A stretch of DNA of 64,000 bases from DASVTR01 sp036382855 (GCA_036382855.1 DASVPO010000012.1:124001-188000); one strand, 5' to 3'. Numbered from the stretch's first letter, positions 1 through 8,867 are shown. Notes: generated from the letters alone by a model not told the origin. A program made the numbers and translations.

Positions 1-841
1 GCTGCTCGTTGCCGATTTCTCCGGCGGGAATCGTGAAGGTTTCGCGCGTGCCTTCGGCCTCGACGCCTTCGATAATCTGCTTGCCTAAAGATTCGCTGCG
101 GAGGTTGTCCTGCGCCTTCCTGATGCGGGCTGCTCTCTGCGCGTCTGTTGTCCTGACGACGGTGCTATCATTGCCCCCCTCGACATCTATAGTCTCGTCA
201 ACGACCACGCCGGCCCTGTCCGGCGCGCCGCTTGGCGGAGCGACGACACGAACCTTTATGTCATGCCTTGCATCTGGGCCACCCTGCACACGTCCCGGCG
301 GCAGAGGCGGATGCGGCGGCAAGGGTAGCTTGCGCGCGATGCGCGTGCGCGGCTCAAGTATGTAATGAACGCGGCTGACGGGGTCGCCGATGAAGGAGGT
401 CTGCTGCGGCTCGCCTGCCGACGACCAGGGGCCGATTGAGCTGAGCGATTGATCGTGGCGCGTGCGTCCCTCGCTGTCGCGATAAACGTTCGCCGTGTTC
501 TTGCGCACGATGCGATTGCCGTCGGCGAGAGTTTGCGTAGTCTCTGTTGTGGCCTGCGCAGAGTAGGGAGCGTTTTTGACAATCTTGTGTCCGAAGCTCA
601 TCTCTGTCGAGACGAAGACGAAAGTCTCGCCCGGCCCTTGTCCCTGCCGCAGCACCTCAATCTGTGGGCCAACTCCCGGAGGAGGCGGGCCGATGCGTCG
701 CTCAAACATTATTACGTCGCCCTCGCCTTTCGGCGGCTTCGGCGGTGGCGGCGGCGCTTCCTGAGCAAAGACGCTCACCACACTCGCCAGCATCGTTAAT
801 ATAAAACTGGCTATCATTACCCTTCGCTTCTCTCTTCTCAT
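1..841 (-). CDS. Secreted protein of unknown function (3' end outside window)
   Basis: The frame is open from an ATG at 839-841 to the window edge, so the C-terminus is missing; about 280 residues are visible. The start is supported by AAAGGAG placed 8 nt upstream. The N-terminus has a basic stretch (MRREKRR) then a hydrophobic segment ending in an Ala-type signal peptidase site (VFAQ), so it is probably exported. A Pro-rich stretch follows, then a domain I do not recognise. It lies 82 bp downstream of the anti-sigma gene on the same strand, which suggests it is the output or a partner of that sigma/anti-sigma pair. No enzyme motif is visible. Confidence 0.75.
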   Translation of the reverse strand, partial: MRREKRRVMIASFILTMLASVVSVFAQEAPPPPPKPPKGEGDVIMFERRIGPPPPGVGPQIEVLRQGQGPGETFVFVSTEMSFGHKIVKNAPYSAQATTETTQTLADGNRIVRKNTANVYRDSEGRTRHDQSLSSIGPWSSAGEPQQTSFIGDPVSRVHYILEPRTRIARKLPLPPHPPLPPGRVQGGPDARHDIKVRVVAPPSGAPDRAGVVVDETIDVEGGNDSTVVRTTDAQRAARIRKAQDNLRSESLGKQIIEGVEAEGTRETFTIPAGEIGNEQ

Positions 842-923
842 TATCAGCACTCCTTTCATCCTTTCCATCGTTCAAATAATTATTCAGTCTTCACAAGTTA
901 ATCTAGATTCCGCTCGGGACAAC

Positions 924-1736
924 TTAACGGACGAAACGGATCGCGCGTGCCAGTCCGTCGTGGCCGAGCAGCACGTCCGCCTTAACGCGTTCGTTTGCCC
1001 TTTCCACATTCACAGGCAATCCGAGCGACACGAGCGCCGAGCGCGGCAATTCGACGCGCACCAACTGCGCTCCTTCGTTTGGACTAAGCGCCGCCCCGTA
1101 AGTGAGCGGCATAAAATCCGTCACTATCTCCGCCTCCGGCTGCGCCATCGAAGTCTGTTTTGGTTGTCGAGAGCCTCTATTTATGTGCGGCGAATAATTG
1201 GCAAGCATCATGCTGCCTCTCTCGCCTGAAGCGTTGCGCGATTGCGTTGTGACGCCGCTCTCAACCTTCTGCGGAGCATCAACTAAACTCCTCCCGCCGG
1301 TCGTCCATGCAACCGCAGACACTTGCGAGAGGTTGCGAGTGTTGGCGGCGCTACGCAAAGGCGCATGCGTCTGTCGGAGGTTGAAAGCCTGAATCGCAAT
1401 AACGGCTAAGATAGACGCGGCGGCTGCGGTCGCCCATGGTAGCCAGCGGCTCGTGCGCGCGCGTGCGATGTCTGCAACCGGCGCGGGCTTCAGGATTGCG
1501 CCCTGCTGGCGGAAGGCTGCGCGCAGCGCCGTTTCAACCTGCGCGGGCGCTTCCAGTGCCTCGGAGGCGTTAGCAAAGGCGCGCAGGCTGAAGCTCAGCG
1601 CACGCTCGTCTGCGAGGCGCGCGTTGCAATGCGCGCACTCCTCTGCGTGGGCCAACGCGCTCTCGCGCAGAGCGGCTTCCATCATCTGCCCGCGCGCCAA
1701 GTCGTTAACAGTAGGCTCGAAAGTTTGACAGTTCAT
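924..1736 (-). CDS. Zinc-finger anti-sigma factor, membrane protein
   Basis: The N-terminus carries an HxxxCxxC anti-sigma zinc-finger signature (HAEECAHC, near residue 33), as in zf-HC2 proteins that bind an ECF sigma factor in the cytoplasm. A single membrane segment (WLPWATAAAASILAVIAIQA, about residues 100-120) separates it from an extracytoplasmic domain of roughly 150 residues with no recognised fold. Start: an ATG at 1736 gives an ATGA overlap with the stop of the sigma gene, so translational coupling is likely; an ATG nine bases upstream is the alternative. It most likely inhibits the ECF sigma factor encoded immediately upstream, releasing it on an envelope signal; the signal is unknown. 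Confidence 0.85.
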   Translation of the reverse strand: MNCQTFEPTVNDLARGQMMEAALRESALAHAEECAHCNARLADERALSFSLRAFANASEALEAPAQVETALRAAFRQQGAILKPAPVADIARARTSRWLPWATAAAASILAVIAIQAFNLRQTHAPLRSAANTRNLSQVSAVAWTTGGRSLVDAPQKVESGVTTQSRNASGERGSMMLANYSPHINRGSRQPKQTSMAQPEAEIVTDFMPLTYGAALSPNEGAQLVRVELPRSALVSLGLPVNVERANERVKADVLLGHDGLARAIRFVR

Positions 1737-2359
1737 GCAAAGCACCCCGCCGTCTTAAAACTATTAGCTGCCGCATCGGCCTCGCCGCGCCCGCGCAGCT
1801 TCTCGACCAGCAACGCACGCCCGCGATGAAGGCGCGAACGCACAGTCCCCACGGCACAACGCAGAACGACAGCCGCATCCGCGTAGCTCATCTCGTGCAA
1901 ATCACAGAGGACGACGACCTCACGATAGTGTGCAGGGAGCGCCAGAATTGCCTGACGCACGCTGGCAATCGTTTCGTTGCGCGTCAATTCTCCGAGCGGG
2001 TCATCCTGTGCGACGAGTTGTGCGTTAGACGTTTCCGTTGCTTCCTCGCTATCGTCCGCAGCCATTGGCACAAAGGGACGATTGCGTTCCAGACAGCGCA
2101 GGACGTGATTGCGCGCGATGCCGTAAAGATAGGCCGAGAGCGACCCCTTCATCGCATCGTAGCCGTGTGATTCGCGCATCAGGACCATAAACACCTCTTG
2201 CGTCACATCCTCTGCAATCGTCTGCGAACCGCTCATTTGCAGCGCAAAGCGGTACACTCCGCCCTGCCGCCGCCTGTACAGCGCCACGAACGCTTCCTCG
2301 TCTCCGGCCGTGCTCAGCCGCAGCAGTTCGTCATCACTGGGAGTTGTGGACACTGTCAT
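1733..2359 (-). CDS. ECF RNA polymerase sigma factor
   Basis: A 208-residue sigma-70 family protein with region 2 (DVTQEVFMVLMRES and a following Tyr/Ile-rich helix, about residues 20-90) and region 4 (LPAHYREVVVLCDLHEMSYADAA then VGTVRSRLHRGR, about 135-190), without region 3 or 1.1. That is the ECF layout. It directs RNA polymerase to a small set of promoters. It is first in an operon with its anti-sigma partner (4-bp overlap) and a secreted protein. The linker between regions 2 and 4 is long and acidic (DDSEEATETSNAQ). The specific ECF group and regulon cannot be told from the sequence. Confidence 0.92.
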   Translation of the reverse strand: MTVSTTPSDDELLRLSTAGDEEAFVALYRRRQGGVYRFALQMSGSQTIAEDVTQEVFMVLMRESHGYDAMKGSLSAYLYGIARNHVLRCLERNRPFVPMAADDSEEATETSNAQLVAQDDPLGELTRNETIASVRQAILALPAHYREVVVLCDLHEMSYADAAVVLRCAVGTVRSRLHRGRALLVEKLRGRGEADAAANSFKTAGCFA

Positions 2360-2428
2360 TCTCTTCGTTTTCGCTCAGGTTCTAACCGGCTGCCACTTGT
2401 GATTCGCGTGAGCGAGCGGAAAAGTTCC

Positions 2429-2535
2429 AAAAAAGGTAAAAGGTAAAAGTAAAAAGGTAAAAATGAGGGGAAGCCCATTTAATTAAAATGGTTTTCGCCT
2501 TCCTTTTACCTTTTTACTTTTACCTTTTTACTTTT
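2429..2535. repeat. Intergenic hairpin repeat, GGTAAAA class, copy 1
   Basis: Left arm of iterated GGTAAAA/GTAAAAA words, a centre GAGGGGAAGCC...GGTTTTCGCCTTCC, and a right arm of TTTTACC words. The arms are near-complementary over about 40 nt. A second copy with the same centre lies at 36597-36690. It fills the space between the efp and sigma genes, ending at the efp stop codon, so it could also terminate efp transcription. Confidence 0.85.
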
Positions 2536-3108
2536 CTACGCACGGCCTGCGACTTCGCCCGTCTGCGTATTGACGCGCACCGTTTCGCCTTCCTTGATGA
2601 AGAGCGGAACGCGAACCTGCAATCCTGTTTCGAGCGTCGCCTGCTTGCTCGCACCTCCGGCGGCCGTGTCGCCGCGCACGCCCAACTCCGTCTCCGTCAC
2701 GACGAGTTCCACATACTGCGGCAGTTGCAGCGAGACGGGCGCGCCGTTGTACTTCAGGATGTGCAGCGAGACGCCTTCCTTCAAATAGTCGCGGTCATCG
2801 CCAATCTGCTCGGACGTAAAACTAAACTGCTCATAAGAAGATTCGTCCATGAAGTGAAAGCCGTCGCCGTCCGCGTAAAGAAATGAAACGGGTGTCAACT
2901 GCACATCCGGCTCACCGAATTTTTCGGTCGCCTTAAAACTCTTTTCCAGCACAGCGCCCGTCAGGAGTTGGCGCAAACGCGTGCGCACCATCGTCGCAGC
3001 CCCGCGCGCCGTCGGCGAAGCGAAGAAGACTTCCAAAACCGTGTACGGCTGATTATCAACCGTAATCAGCATCTTGCGTTTCAGTTCATTAGCTCCGATG
3101 AGCGCCAT
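2536..3108 (-). CDS. efp: Elongation factor P family protein, EfpL/YeiP-type loop
   Basis: A 190-residue, three-domain EF-P: N-terminal KOW-like domain, central OB domain (LTPVSFLYADGDGFHFMD, about 75-92) and C-terminal OB domain (ATLETGLQVRVPLFIKEGE). EF-P relieves ribosomes stalled at polyproline by entering next to the P-site tRNA. The loop at the tip of domain 1 reads SPTARGAAT, two residues longer than the PGKGQA loop of canonical EF-P, with Arg rather than the modified Lys at the tip. That loop is the hallmark I know from YeiP, now called EfpL. A lysine-modifying EpmA pathway would therefore not apply. A second, canonical EF-P may exist elsewhere in the genome. Length matches the family. 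Confidence 0.9.
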   Translation of the reverse strand: MALIGANELKRKMLITVDNQPYTVLEVFFASPTARGAATMVRTRLRQLLTGAVLEKSFKATEKFGEPDVQLTPVSFLYADGDGFHFMDESSYEQFSFTSEQIGDDRDYLKEGVSLHILKYNGAPVSLQLPQYVELVVTETELGVRGDTAAGGASKQATLETGLQVRVPLFIKEGETVRVNTQTGEVAGRA

Positions 3109-3200
3109 TCGAAATACTCCCTTTTAAGTTTCCCTGCCCGCTTGACGGATGACAGCTTAGCTCTCGTAGATTATCAAGCGCGCGTCAACTGACAAAACCA

Positions 3201-3551
3201 TCAGAAAGGCAAATATCGTATAATATTCACCCACTCATCATTTTCGCTGCAAGTTATCATCAATTCCAAATCATCAATCACCTGATGAAGCGGCAAACTG
3301 CGAAGCACCACAAAAAGTCCGGCGATATGTTTCCCATTACTCATCAAGTCGGCTGCGTGCGTGGGCATGGTTCGCCGGTCATGTGTAATGATGATGCGGC
3401 CCTCCTGCGCTGCCCAAGTTAATAATTGAGGGTCAGTCGCTTCATTCATCCCGATTTCAAACGCTGTCACGGCATCAAGCCGCGGGATGCGTCGCATTAG
3501 TCCGCGAAGTATGTCCTGGTCAAGGTCTTGGTCTATCAGCAACCGTAACAT
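3201..3551 (-). CDS. DUF5615-type PIN-like toxin
   Basis: A 116-residue PIN-like protein. Asp residues suitable for metal binding sit at the N-terminus (LLIDQDLDQDI), in the middle (ATDPQLLTWAAQEGRIIITHDRR) and downstream, a pattern typical of DUF5615 ribonuclease-like toxins. The THDRRT motif in the middle is characteristic. It is encoded 51 bp downstream of a DUF433 gene, its usual partner, so the two form a type II toxin-antitoxin module. RNase activity is inferred from the family. Confidence 0.8.
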   Translation of the reverse strand: MLRLLIDQDLDQDILRGLMRRIPRLDAVTAFEIGMNEATDPQLLTWAAQEGRIIITHDRRTMPTHAADLMSNGKHIAGLFVVLRSLPLHQVIDDLELMITCSENDEWVNIIRYLPF

Positions 3552-3602
3552 AAAGCGGTCAGGCGATGATTCGCAGGCGAGCTTTTTAGATAGCGGTAAG
3601 TC

Positions 3603-3944
3603 TTATTTAAGTTCTGACTTGCGGGTCAGCACACGGGCGCGGAGTTCGGCAATTTGTTTTTGATATTGAGGGTCGGATTCTATCTTGCTTTGGACTTCAT
3701 CGGCCTGTGCTTCCTGTTCGCGCAGATACTCCTCGACGGATTCCTGATGATTGAGATAGTAGGTAATGGCGGCGTAAACGTCCGCTAAATCAAGCACGAA
3801 GGATTGGGCTATCTGTTCGGCGGATGCACCAAGCTTGTAGTGATGGACGATTGAATCAAGGCTAACGCGCGAGCCTGCGATGCGAATCGTTCCATCGTCC
3901 GTCAATTGCAGAGGCAACGTTTGAGTTGTTTCCAGAGTCGTCAT
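3603..3944 (-). CDS. DUF433 antitoxin
   Basis: A 113-residue protein with the DUF433 winged-helix fold: IRIAGSRVSLDSIVHHYKLGASAEQIAQSF, then a helix with DVYAAITYYLNHQ. Members pair with DUF5615 PIN-like toxins and probably bind both toxin and promoter DNA. The C-terminal third (about 75-113) is charged and helical, a plausible toxin-binding tail. It is first in the two-gene operon; a start at 3944 precedes a short AT-rich promoter region that contains an imperfect GTACTTTAAGGTAC inverted repeat (3970-3983), a possible autoregulatory operator. Confidence 0.82.
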   Translation of the reverse strand: MTTLETTQTLPLQLTDDGTIRIAGSRVSLDSIVHHYKLGASAEQIAQSFVLDLADVYAAITYYLNHQESVEEYLREQEAQADEVQSKIESDPQYQKQIAELRARVLTRKSELK

Positions 3945-4041
3945 ATGTGAACTGCTTCCCCGTGCAGTTTAGTACTTTAAGGTACTAATTTCTAGTTTCC
4001 TGTATAAAGCGAACAGACCATTGCTTGTCGCTTAATCATCT

Positions 4042-5727
4042 TCAAGCTCTGGTCAACTGACGATACTTGATGCGGTGTGGCTGGTCTGCGGCTGCGCCGA
4101 GGCGCGCCTTGCGGTCGGCTTCGTAGTCGGAGTAGTTGCCTTCAAACCAGACGACGCGGCTCTCGCCTTCGAAGGCGAGGATGTGTGTACTGATGCGGTC
4201 AAGGAACCAGCGGTCGTGGCTGATGACGACGGCGCAGCCTGCGAAGTTTTCGAGGGCTTCTTCGAGGGCGCGCATGGTGTTGACATCGAGGTCGTTTGTA
4301 GGCTCGTCGAGGAGGAGGACGTTTGCGCCCTCCTTGAGCATGCGTGCGAGGTGAACGCGATTGCGTTCGCCGCCGGAGAGCGTGCCGATCTTCTTCTGCT
4401 GGTCTGAGCCTGCGAAGTTGAAGCGTGCGACGTAGGCGCGGGAGTTGACTTCGCGTGCGCCGAGTTTGACGGTGTCCTGCCCGCCGGAGATCTCTTCCCA
4501 GATGGTTTTGTCCGCGTTGAGGGTTTCGCGGCTCTGGTCAACGTAGGCGAGCGTGACGGTTTCACCAATCTTGAAAGCGCCCGTGTCTGGTTCTTCCTGT
4601 CTGGTAATCATTCTGAAGAGCGTGGTCTTGCCTGCTCCGTTGGGCCCAATGATGCCGACGATGCCGCCGGGCGGAAGCCGGAAAGAAACGTCTGAGAAGA
4701 GCAGACGCGTGCCGTAGGCTTTGCTCACATTGTCGGCTTCGATGACTACTTCGCCGAGGCGCGGGCCGGGTGGAATGTAAATCTCAAGTTCCTGCGCACG
4801 CTTTTCGCTCTCCTGACTGAGAAGGCTCTCGTAGGAATTGATGCGCGCTTTGCCTTTGGCGTGGCGTCCCTTTGGAGACATGCGTATCCATTCAAGCTCG
4901 CGTTGCAGAGTCTTCTGTCTTTCGGATTCGGCCTTCTCTTCCTGTTGGAGGCGCGTCTGTTTCTGTTCGAGCCATGAGGAATAGTTGCCCTGCCAAGGGA
5001 TTCCCTGCCCGCGGTCGAGTTCGAGAATCCAACCGGCGACGTTATCCAGAAAATAACGGTCGTGTGTGACGGCGATGACCGTGCCCGGATATTTTTGTAG
5101 ATGCTGTTCGAGCCACGCGACGGATTCTGCGTCGAGGTGGTTGGTCGGTTCGTCTAGTAACAAGATGTCCGGCTTCTGGAGTAGTAGACGACAGAGTGCG
5201 ACGCGGCGTTTCTCGCCGCCGGAAAGAACTTTAACGGGCGTGTCTCCCGGCGGACAGCGCAGCGCGTCCATAGCCATCTCTAGGCGGCTGTCCAAATCCC
5301 AAGCGTCCGCTGCATCCAGTTTCTCCTGCACAACGCCCTGACGTTCGAGCAGCTTTGCCATCTCGTCGTCGGACATAGGCTCTGAGAATTTTTCGTTGAT
5401 TTCGTCAAACTCTTTCAGTAAATCAACAGTCTGCTGCACGCTCTGCTCGACGATCTCGCGGACTGTCTTCGAGTCGTCGAGTTGCGGCTCCTGTTCGAGA
5501 TAACCGACCGTGTAACCGGGCGAGAGAATCGTCTGGCCGACAAACTCTTTATCAACGCCCGCGAGAATCCGCAGCAAGGAACTCTTGCCCGAACCGTTGA
5601 GGCCGATGACGCCGATTTTCGCGCCGTAGAAATATGAAAGGTAGATGTCTTTAAGGACGGCCTTCTTGTCGTAGTACTTGCCGACACCGACCATCGAGTA
5701 GATAACTTTGTTAGCGGGCGTGCTCAT
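4042..5727 (-). CDS. ettA: ABC-F translational throttle ATPase EttA
   Basis: A 561-residue protein with two ABC ATPase domains and no membrane segments. Walker A motifs are GLNGSGKSS (about 43) and GPNGAGKTT (about 358); signature motifs are LSGGEKRR and LSGGERNR; Walker B sites are LLLDEPTNHLD and LLLDEPTNDLD. The insertion between the domains (SSWLEQKQTRLQQEEKAES..., about 245-300) fits the arm and P-site tRNA-interacting linker of EttA. EttA binds the ribosomal E site and gates the first elongation steps according to ADP/ATP ratio. Length and motif order match EttA rather than Uup or antibiotic-resistance ABC-F proteins. Monocistronic. Confidence 0.93.
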   Translation of the reverse strand: MSTPANKVIYSMVGVGKYYDKKAVLKDIYLSYFYGAKIGVIGLNGSGKSSLLRILAGVDKEFVGQTILSPGYTVGYLEQEPQLDDSKTVREIVEQSVQQTVDLLKEFDEINEKFSEPMSDDEMAKLLERQGVVQEKLDAADAWDLDSRLEMAMDALRCPPGDTPVKVLSGGEKRRVALCRLLLQKPDILLLDEPTNHLDAESVAWLEQHLQKYPGTVIAVTHDRYFLDNVAGWILELDRGQGIPWQGNYSSWLEQKQTRLQQEEKAESERQKTLQRELEWIRMSPKGRHAKGKARINSYESLLSQESEKRAQELEIYIPPGPRLGEVVIEADNVSKAYGTRLLFSDVSFRLPPGGIVGIIGPNGAGKTTLFRMITRQEEPDTGAFKIGETVTLAYVDQSRETLNADKTIWEEISGGQDTVKLGAREVNSRAYVARFNFAGSDQQKKIGTLSGGERNRVHLARMLKEGANVLLLDEPTNDLDVNTMRALEEALENFAGCAVVISHDRWFLDRISTHILAFEGESRVVWFEGNYSDYEADRKARLGAAADQPHRIKYRQLTRA

Positions 5728-6068
5728 CTGTGTATTTGAAATCCTCTGTTAATTTGAAAATCCTTCGCGCGCATCTTATAGCAAGACGCACTTATGCGCG
5801 AGTGGCGGCAGGCAGCGGCCAACGAACAGCCCTGCTTCATGTTTTGCATAAACGTTACGGCCAGATAGCGTTGTGACATGGGAGGTTGACGATTTTTTGT
5901 TTCACGTATGAAATTTTGTTTTACTCCCGCCGGAAAGTGTGCTAAGTTCTCTAACGTTTGAGCGTGCTCGACTCCCGAACCGGGTTCAATCGCGAACGAG
6001 TCGTGCCTGTTTTTCCGAGACTTCCCCCTTTCTGATTGACTTGGTGACAGCTAAAAGAGGATTGAAAA
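5728..6068. other. Divergent intergenic region between ettA and the AAA ATPase gene
   Basis: 341 bp without a convincing gene. It must hold the promoters of both divergent genes. The stretch 5880-5950 is more AT-rich than its surroundings. A good ribosome-binding site (AGAGGA) precedes the ATG at 6069. No structured repeat is evident. Confidence 0.5.
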
Positions 6069-7157
6069 ATGACTACTACGAAAAGACCGAAAGTTAACCC
6101 GCTCAGCCGTTTGCCGCGACAGCAGCGCCTTGTGATGGCCGTGCGTGGCGGCGCGGGCGTTGGCAAAAGCCATTTCATACGCAGCATGGCGGAAGCTGGC
6201 CTGGGCCGCCTCTGTATCTTCGACGTGGAGCGCAAGTCGCGCCTCTTGAAAGGCAACGGCACGCTCTTCGACGGCCTTGAGATTGAACACCCAGACGAAT
6301 TGCCGGAATTTATTGACTGGGCCTTGAACGGCGAAGGGCGCGAACAGAACTACGGCTGCTTCGCTCTGGATTCGTGGGCCGGATATTTCAGCGCCAAGCA
6401 TAGCGAGATGGTGGCGGCTGTGCGCGAGCGTACGGGCGACCCGCTGGCGCAGCCTTCGGCCGAAGAGTTGGCCGCAGACCAGATGGTGTTGCAGGGCGTG
6501 CTCCGCAAGCTCTGCATAGAGAGCGGCAAGTCTGTCGTCATCGTTGACCAGATTGCGGCCAAAGGAAAAGAGGCGAAGGAGGACAACGAAGTCGGGCGCG
6601 TGCTGCCGATGACGGCCAGCGGCCTCGAATACTTCGTTGACATCATGGTCGAAGTCTCCCTGCAAGAACGCGCGGGCGAAATTACGCGCGTCTTTCAAGT
6701 CGTCAAGAGCAACAGTCAGGCGTTTGAAGTCGGCTTCGAACTGGCGGGCGACGTGACGTTCAAAGATTTCATAGACCACATGAAGCGCGAGGCGTCTAAC
6801 GACCTGCCGATGGAAGCGCCGAAGCCTGCGACCGTCCCCGAAGTGCTCGAAGAGAAGCCTTCACCGCTGTCGCTCGTGCCGCCCGCGATGACGATTCAGG
6901 AGTTAATCGCCAAGGCCGAAAAGCACGGCTTCAAACAGGCAGACATCGTGACGGGCGCAAAGCTCTATCACAACCAGCCCAATATCTTCCGTCTGACGCC
7001 CGAACAAATCACAGACCTTGACCGACGCATCACAGCGCGCATAGAGAAAATGAACGCGACCCCGACCGAGATGCCCGGCACTTCAACCAAGCAAGCCGCA
7101 GCCGGAACTGAGACGACCTCTAGAGGACAACCGACGCGGAATTTGAAGCGAGCGTAG
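6069..7157 (+). CDS. Phage-type AAA ATPase (AAA_24/Sak4-like)
   Basis: A 362-residue RecA-fold ATPase. Walker A is GGAGVGKSH (about residues 27-35) and Walker B-like strands are CFALDSW and SVVIVDQIAA. The layout of an N-terminal P-loop domain, then an acidic/Pro-rich linker (about 245-275) and a C-terminal helical tail resembles phage ATPases encoded beside single-strand annealing or SSB proteins. No phage neighbours are present, so it is either a remnant or a stand-alone acquired gene. A helper role in nucleoprotein handling is only family-based inference. A good RBS (AGAGGA) precedes the start. Confidence 0.7.
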   Translation: MTTTKRPKVNPLSRLPRQQRLVMAVRGGAGVGKSHFIRSMAEAGLGRLCIFDVERKSRLLKGNGTLFDGLEIEHPDELPEFIDWALNGEGREQNYGCFALDSWAGYFSAKHSEMVAAVRERTGDPLAQPSAEELAADQMVLQGVLRKLCIESGKSVVIVDQIAAKGKEAKEDNEVGRVLPMTASGLEYFVDIMVEVSLQERAGEITRVFQVVKSNSQAFEVGFELAGDVTFKDFIDHMKREASNDLPMEAPKPATVPEVLEEKPSPLSLVPPAMTIQELIAKAEKHGFKQADIVTGAKLYHNQPNIFRLTPEQITDLDRRITARIEKMNATPTEMPGTSTKQAAAGTETTSRGQPTRNLKRA

Positions 7158-7167
7158 TAAAAGCAGG

Positions 7168-7243
7168 GATGAAGCCAGAAGGATGAAAGAGTGATAGTCT
7201 ACTTTGAATCCTCACTCTCTCATCCTTCTGGCTTCATTTTTTT
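7168..7243. terminator. Long hairpin (GGATGAA class) with T-tract
   Basis: Arms GATGAAGCCAGAAGGATGAA (from 7168) and the complementary TTCATCCTTCTGGCTTCAT (ending near 7237) pair over about 26 bp with one or two mismatches, followed by seven Ts. It looks like an intrinsic terminator for the ATPase gene. The GGATGAA words place it in the same repeat class as 15046-15110. Confidence 0.75.
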
Positions 7244-7284
7244 AACAGCAAACAAGAGTAAGCTGATGAATATGGAGTTCAGTT

Positions 7285-7761
7285 ATGGAAGTAAAAGTTC
7301 ACTGGACTAATATCCCGTCATTTGAGTCACCATTGTGGAGTTTGCAGTGCGTTCTTTATGCATTTTTTGCTCCAAAAAGTGATGAAGCACTTTATGTTGG
7401 CAAAGCTGATTTCACGACTGTAAAGAAGAGGTATAAATGTAAATCTAAGAAAAGAGTCAGGGATTTGATAAAGAAGAAAAGAGGATTTGATGGATGGCGA
7501 GTTTTTGTGGGGGACATCTGTTTAGAACCAGGTAGGCGATTTAGTTCTGAGTTGCTTTCGGATATTGAGAGTTTATTGATTATAAACTTGCAGCCTTGCG
7601 GTAACGATAAAGCTCTTAAGAGCCGCATCTCGCGCCCTGACCTCATAGTAAGATGTCGTGGCGCTTGGCCTTCGAAGAAGAAGATATTTCGTGACATTGG
7701 GAATTGTGCAGCTGATTATGGCATAAACCATCCTGTCCATAGTGCCTACCAGCCGCGTTGA
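7285..7761 (+). CDS. GIY-YIG-like nuclease domain protein
   Basis: A 158-residue protein. The expected GIY-YIG landmarks can be traced: CVLYAFF in place of GIY, LYVGKA in place of YIG about ten residues later, a following KKRYK basic segment, an acidic helix SDIESLLI and then QPCGND with the conserved Asn. The match is distant, so nuclease activity is uncertain. Base composition is markedly more AT-rich than the neighbours, which points to recent acquisition. The 3' end overlaps the convergent PLP enzyme gene by 16 bp. Confidence 0.55.
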   Translation: MEVKVHWTNIPSFESPLWSLQCVLYAFFAPKSDEALYVGKADFTTVKKRYKCKSKKRVRDLIKKKRGFDGWRVFVGDICLEPGRRFSSELLSDIESLLIINLQPCGNDKALKSRISRPDLIVRCRGAWPSKKKIFRDIGNCAADYGINHPVHSAYQPR

Positions 7762-8867
7762 ATCTCCCAGCGGTCAACAATCTGGTCGCCGCGCAGGACG
7801 TTGTAATGCGAGTGCTGCACGGCGGTCAGGCACGAGTGGTTCGCGAGAATGCGCAGGCGCGTTCCAACCTTTAGCTTGTCCAGCAGTCCATCATCTTCAA
7901 TGAAAATCTCGCCGTGTTCCTGCGATAGCCCCGCGACGCGCAGGCTCAAATCGTTTCCTTCCACATCCAGCACACGCCCGTAGCCGCAGGTCGGGTCAAA
8001 TTCAACAGCGCCCCTGTCTTTCGAGAGGGCGATTGCGCCAGCGTCAATGATGATTTTGCGGCGCGTGCGGTCAAGGTGGACGACTGCCGCGAGCACCGTC
8101 AGCGCGCAGTCTGCAAACGTGCAACTGCCGAGCGTGGCTTGAAAGGCGTCGAAGAAGATGTAGTTGCCGGGGCGCGCTTCCGTGACGCCCGCGAGATGGT
8201 CAACGTGTGTGATGGTCGGCGTCGAGCCGATGCTGACCACTGCAACGGGCACACCGGCCGCGCGCAGTCTTTCTGCAAACTCCGTCATCAAATCTCGCTC
8301 ATGGCGTGCGATTGTGAGCAGTTCTTCCTTCGAGCGTGCGTGATAGGAATGGCCCGCGTGAGTCAACAGCCCCGCGAAGCGCAGGTTTGATGCGTCGCTG
8401 ATAAAGCGCGGAATCTCAAGAGCGGCTTCGCTTCCGGGTTCGACTCCGCAGCGGTGATAGCCGCAATCAACCTTCAGGAAGAGATTAATCCTGATGCCCT
8501 CGCGCCGCGCGGCGTCGTTGAGTTGGGCTGTGGTTTCAAGGTCGTCCGTGATGAGAGAGAAGCGCTCGCAGTTTTTAGTGAGTTCGAAAGCTTCTGTAAA
8601 TTTGCCCGGCTCGATGGGCACTGCGTATGTGATGTCGTTGAAGCCGTGCGCGGCGAAGGCACGCGCTTCAGCGAGGGTTGAGACCGTGAGGCCGCCCGTG
8701 TGCCCTTTTGTTTGAAGGCGCGCGACCTCAATGCACTTGTGCGTCTTGACGTGCGGGCGCAAGAGAGCACCCATTTGGCCGACGCGCTGGCTCATCGCTC
8801 CGGCGTTGCGCTTGAGCCGCTCGTAATCGAGCACGAGCGATGGAGTTTTAAGTTGTCGGAGGTTCAT
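7746..8867 (-). CDS. PLP-dependent D-serine dehydratase / D-threonine aldolase family enzyme
   Basis: A 373-residue fold-type III PLP enzyme. The N-terminal TIM barrel (alanine racemase-like) carries the Schiff-base lysine in RPHVKTHK (about residue 42) and the phosphate-binding region VSIGSTPT. The C-terminal beta domain has NHSCLT; its His-x-Cys pair matches the zinc ligands of D-serine dehydratases, whereas D-threonine aldolases usually show His-x-Asp. So D-serine dehydratase-type chemistry (pyruvate plus ammonia) is somewhat favoured over aldol cleavage. Full length. No pathway partners nearby. Confidence 0.8.
   Translation of the reverse strand: MNLRQLKTPSLVLDYERLKRNAGAMSQRVGQMGALLRPHVKTHKCIEVARLQTKGHTGGLTVSTLAEARAFAAHGFNDITYAVPIEPGKFTEAFELTKNCERFSLITDDLETTAQLNDAARREGIRINLFLKVDCGYHRCGVEPGSEAALEIPRFISDASNLRFAGLLTHAGHSYHARSKEELLTIARHERDLMTEFAERLRAAGVPVAVVSIGSTPTITHVDHLAGVTEARPGNYIFFDAFQATLGSCTFADCALTVLAAVVHLDRTRRKIIIDAGAIALSKDRGAVEFDPTCGYGRVLDVEGNDLSLRVAGLSQEHGEIFIEDDGLLDKLKVGTRLRILANHSCLTAVQHSHYNVLRGDQIVDRWEIQRGW

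Noticed and set aside
4053..4568. Leftward frame of 171 residues inside ettA
   Set aside because: Ser/Thr/Arg-rich antisense-like composition and complete overlap with a well-supported gene.
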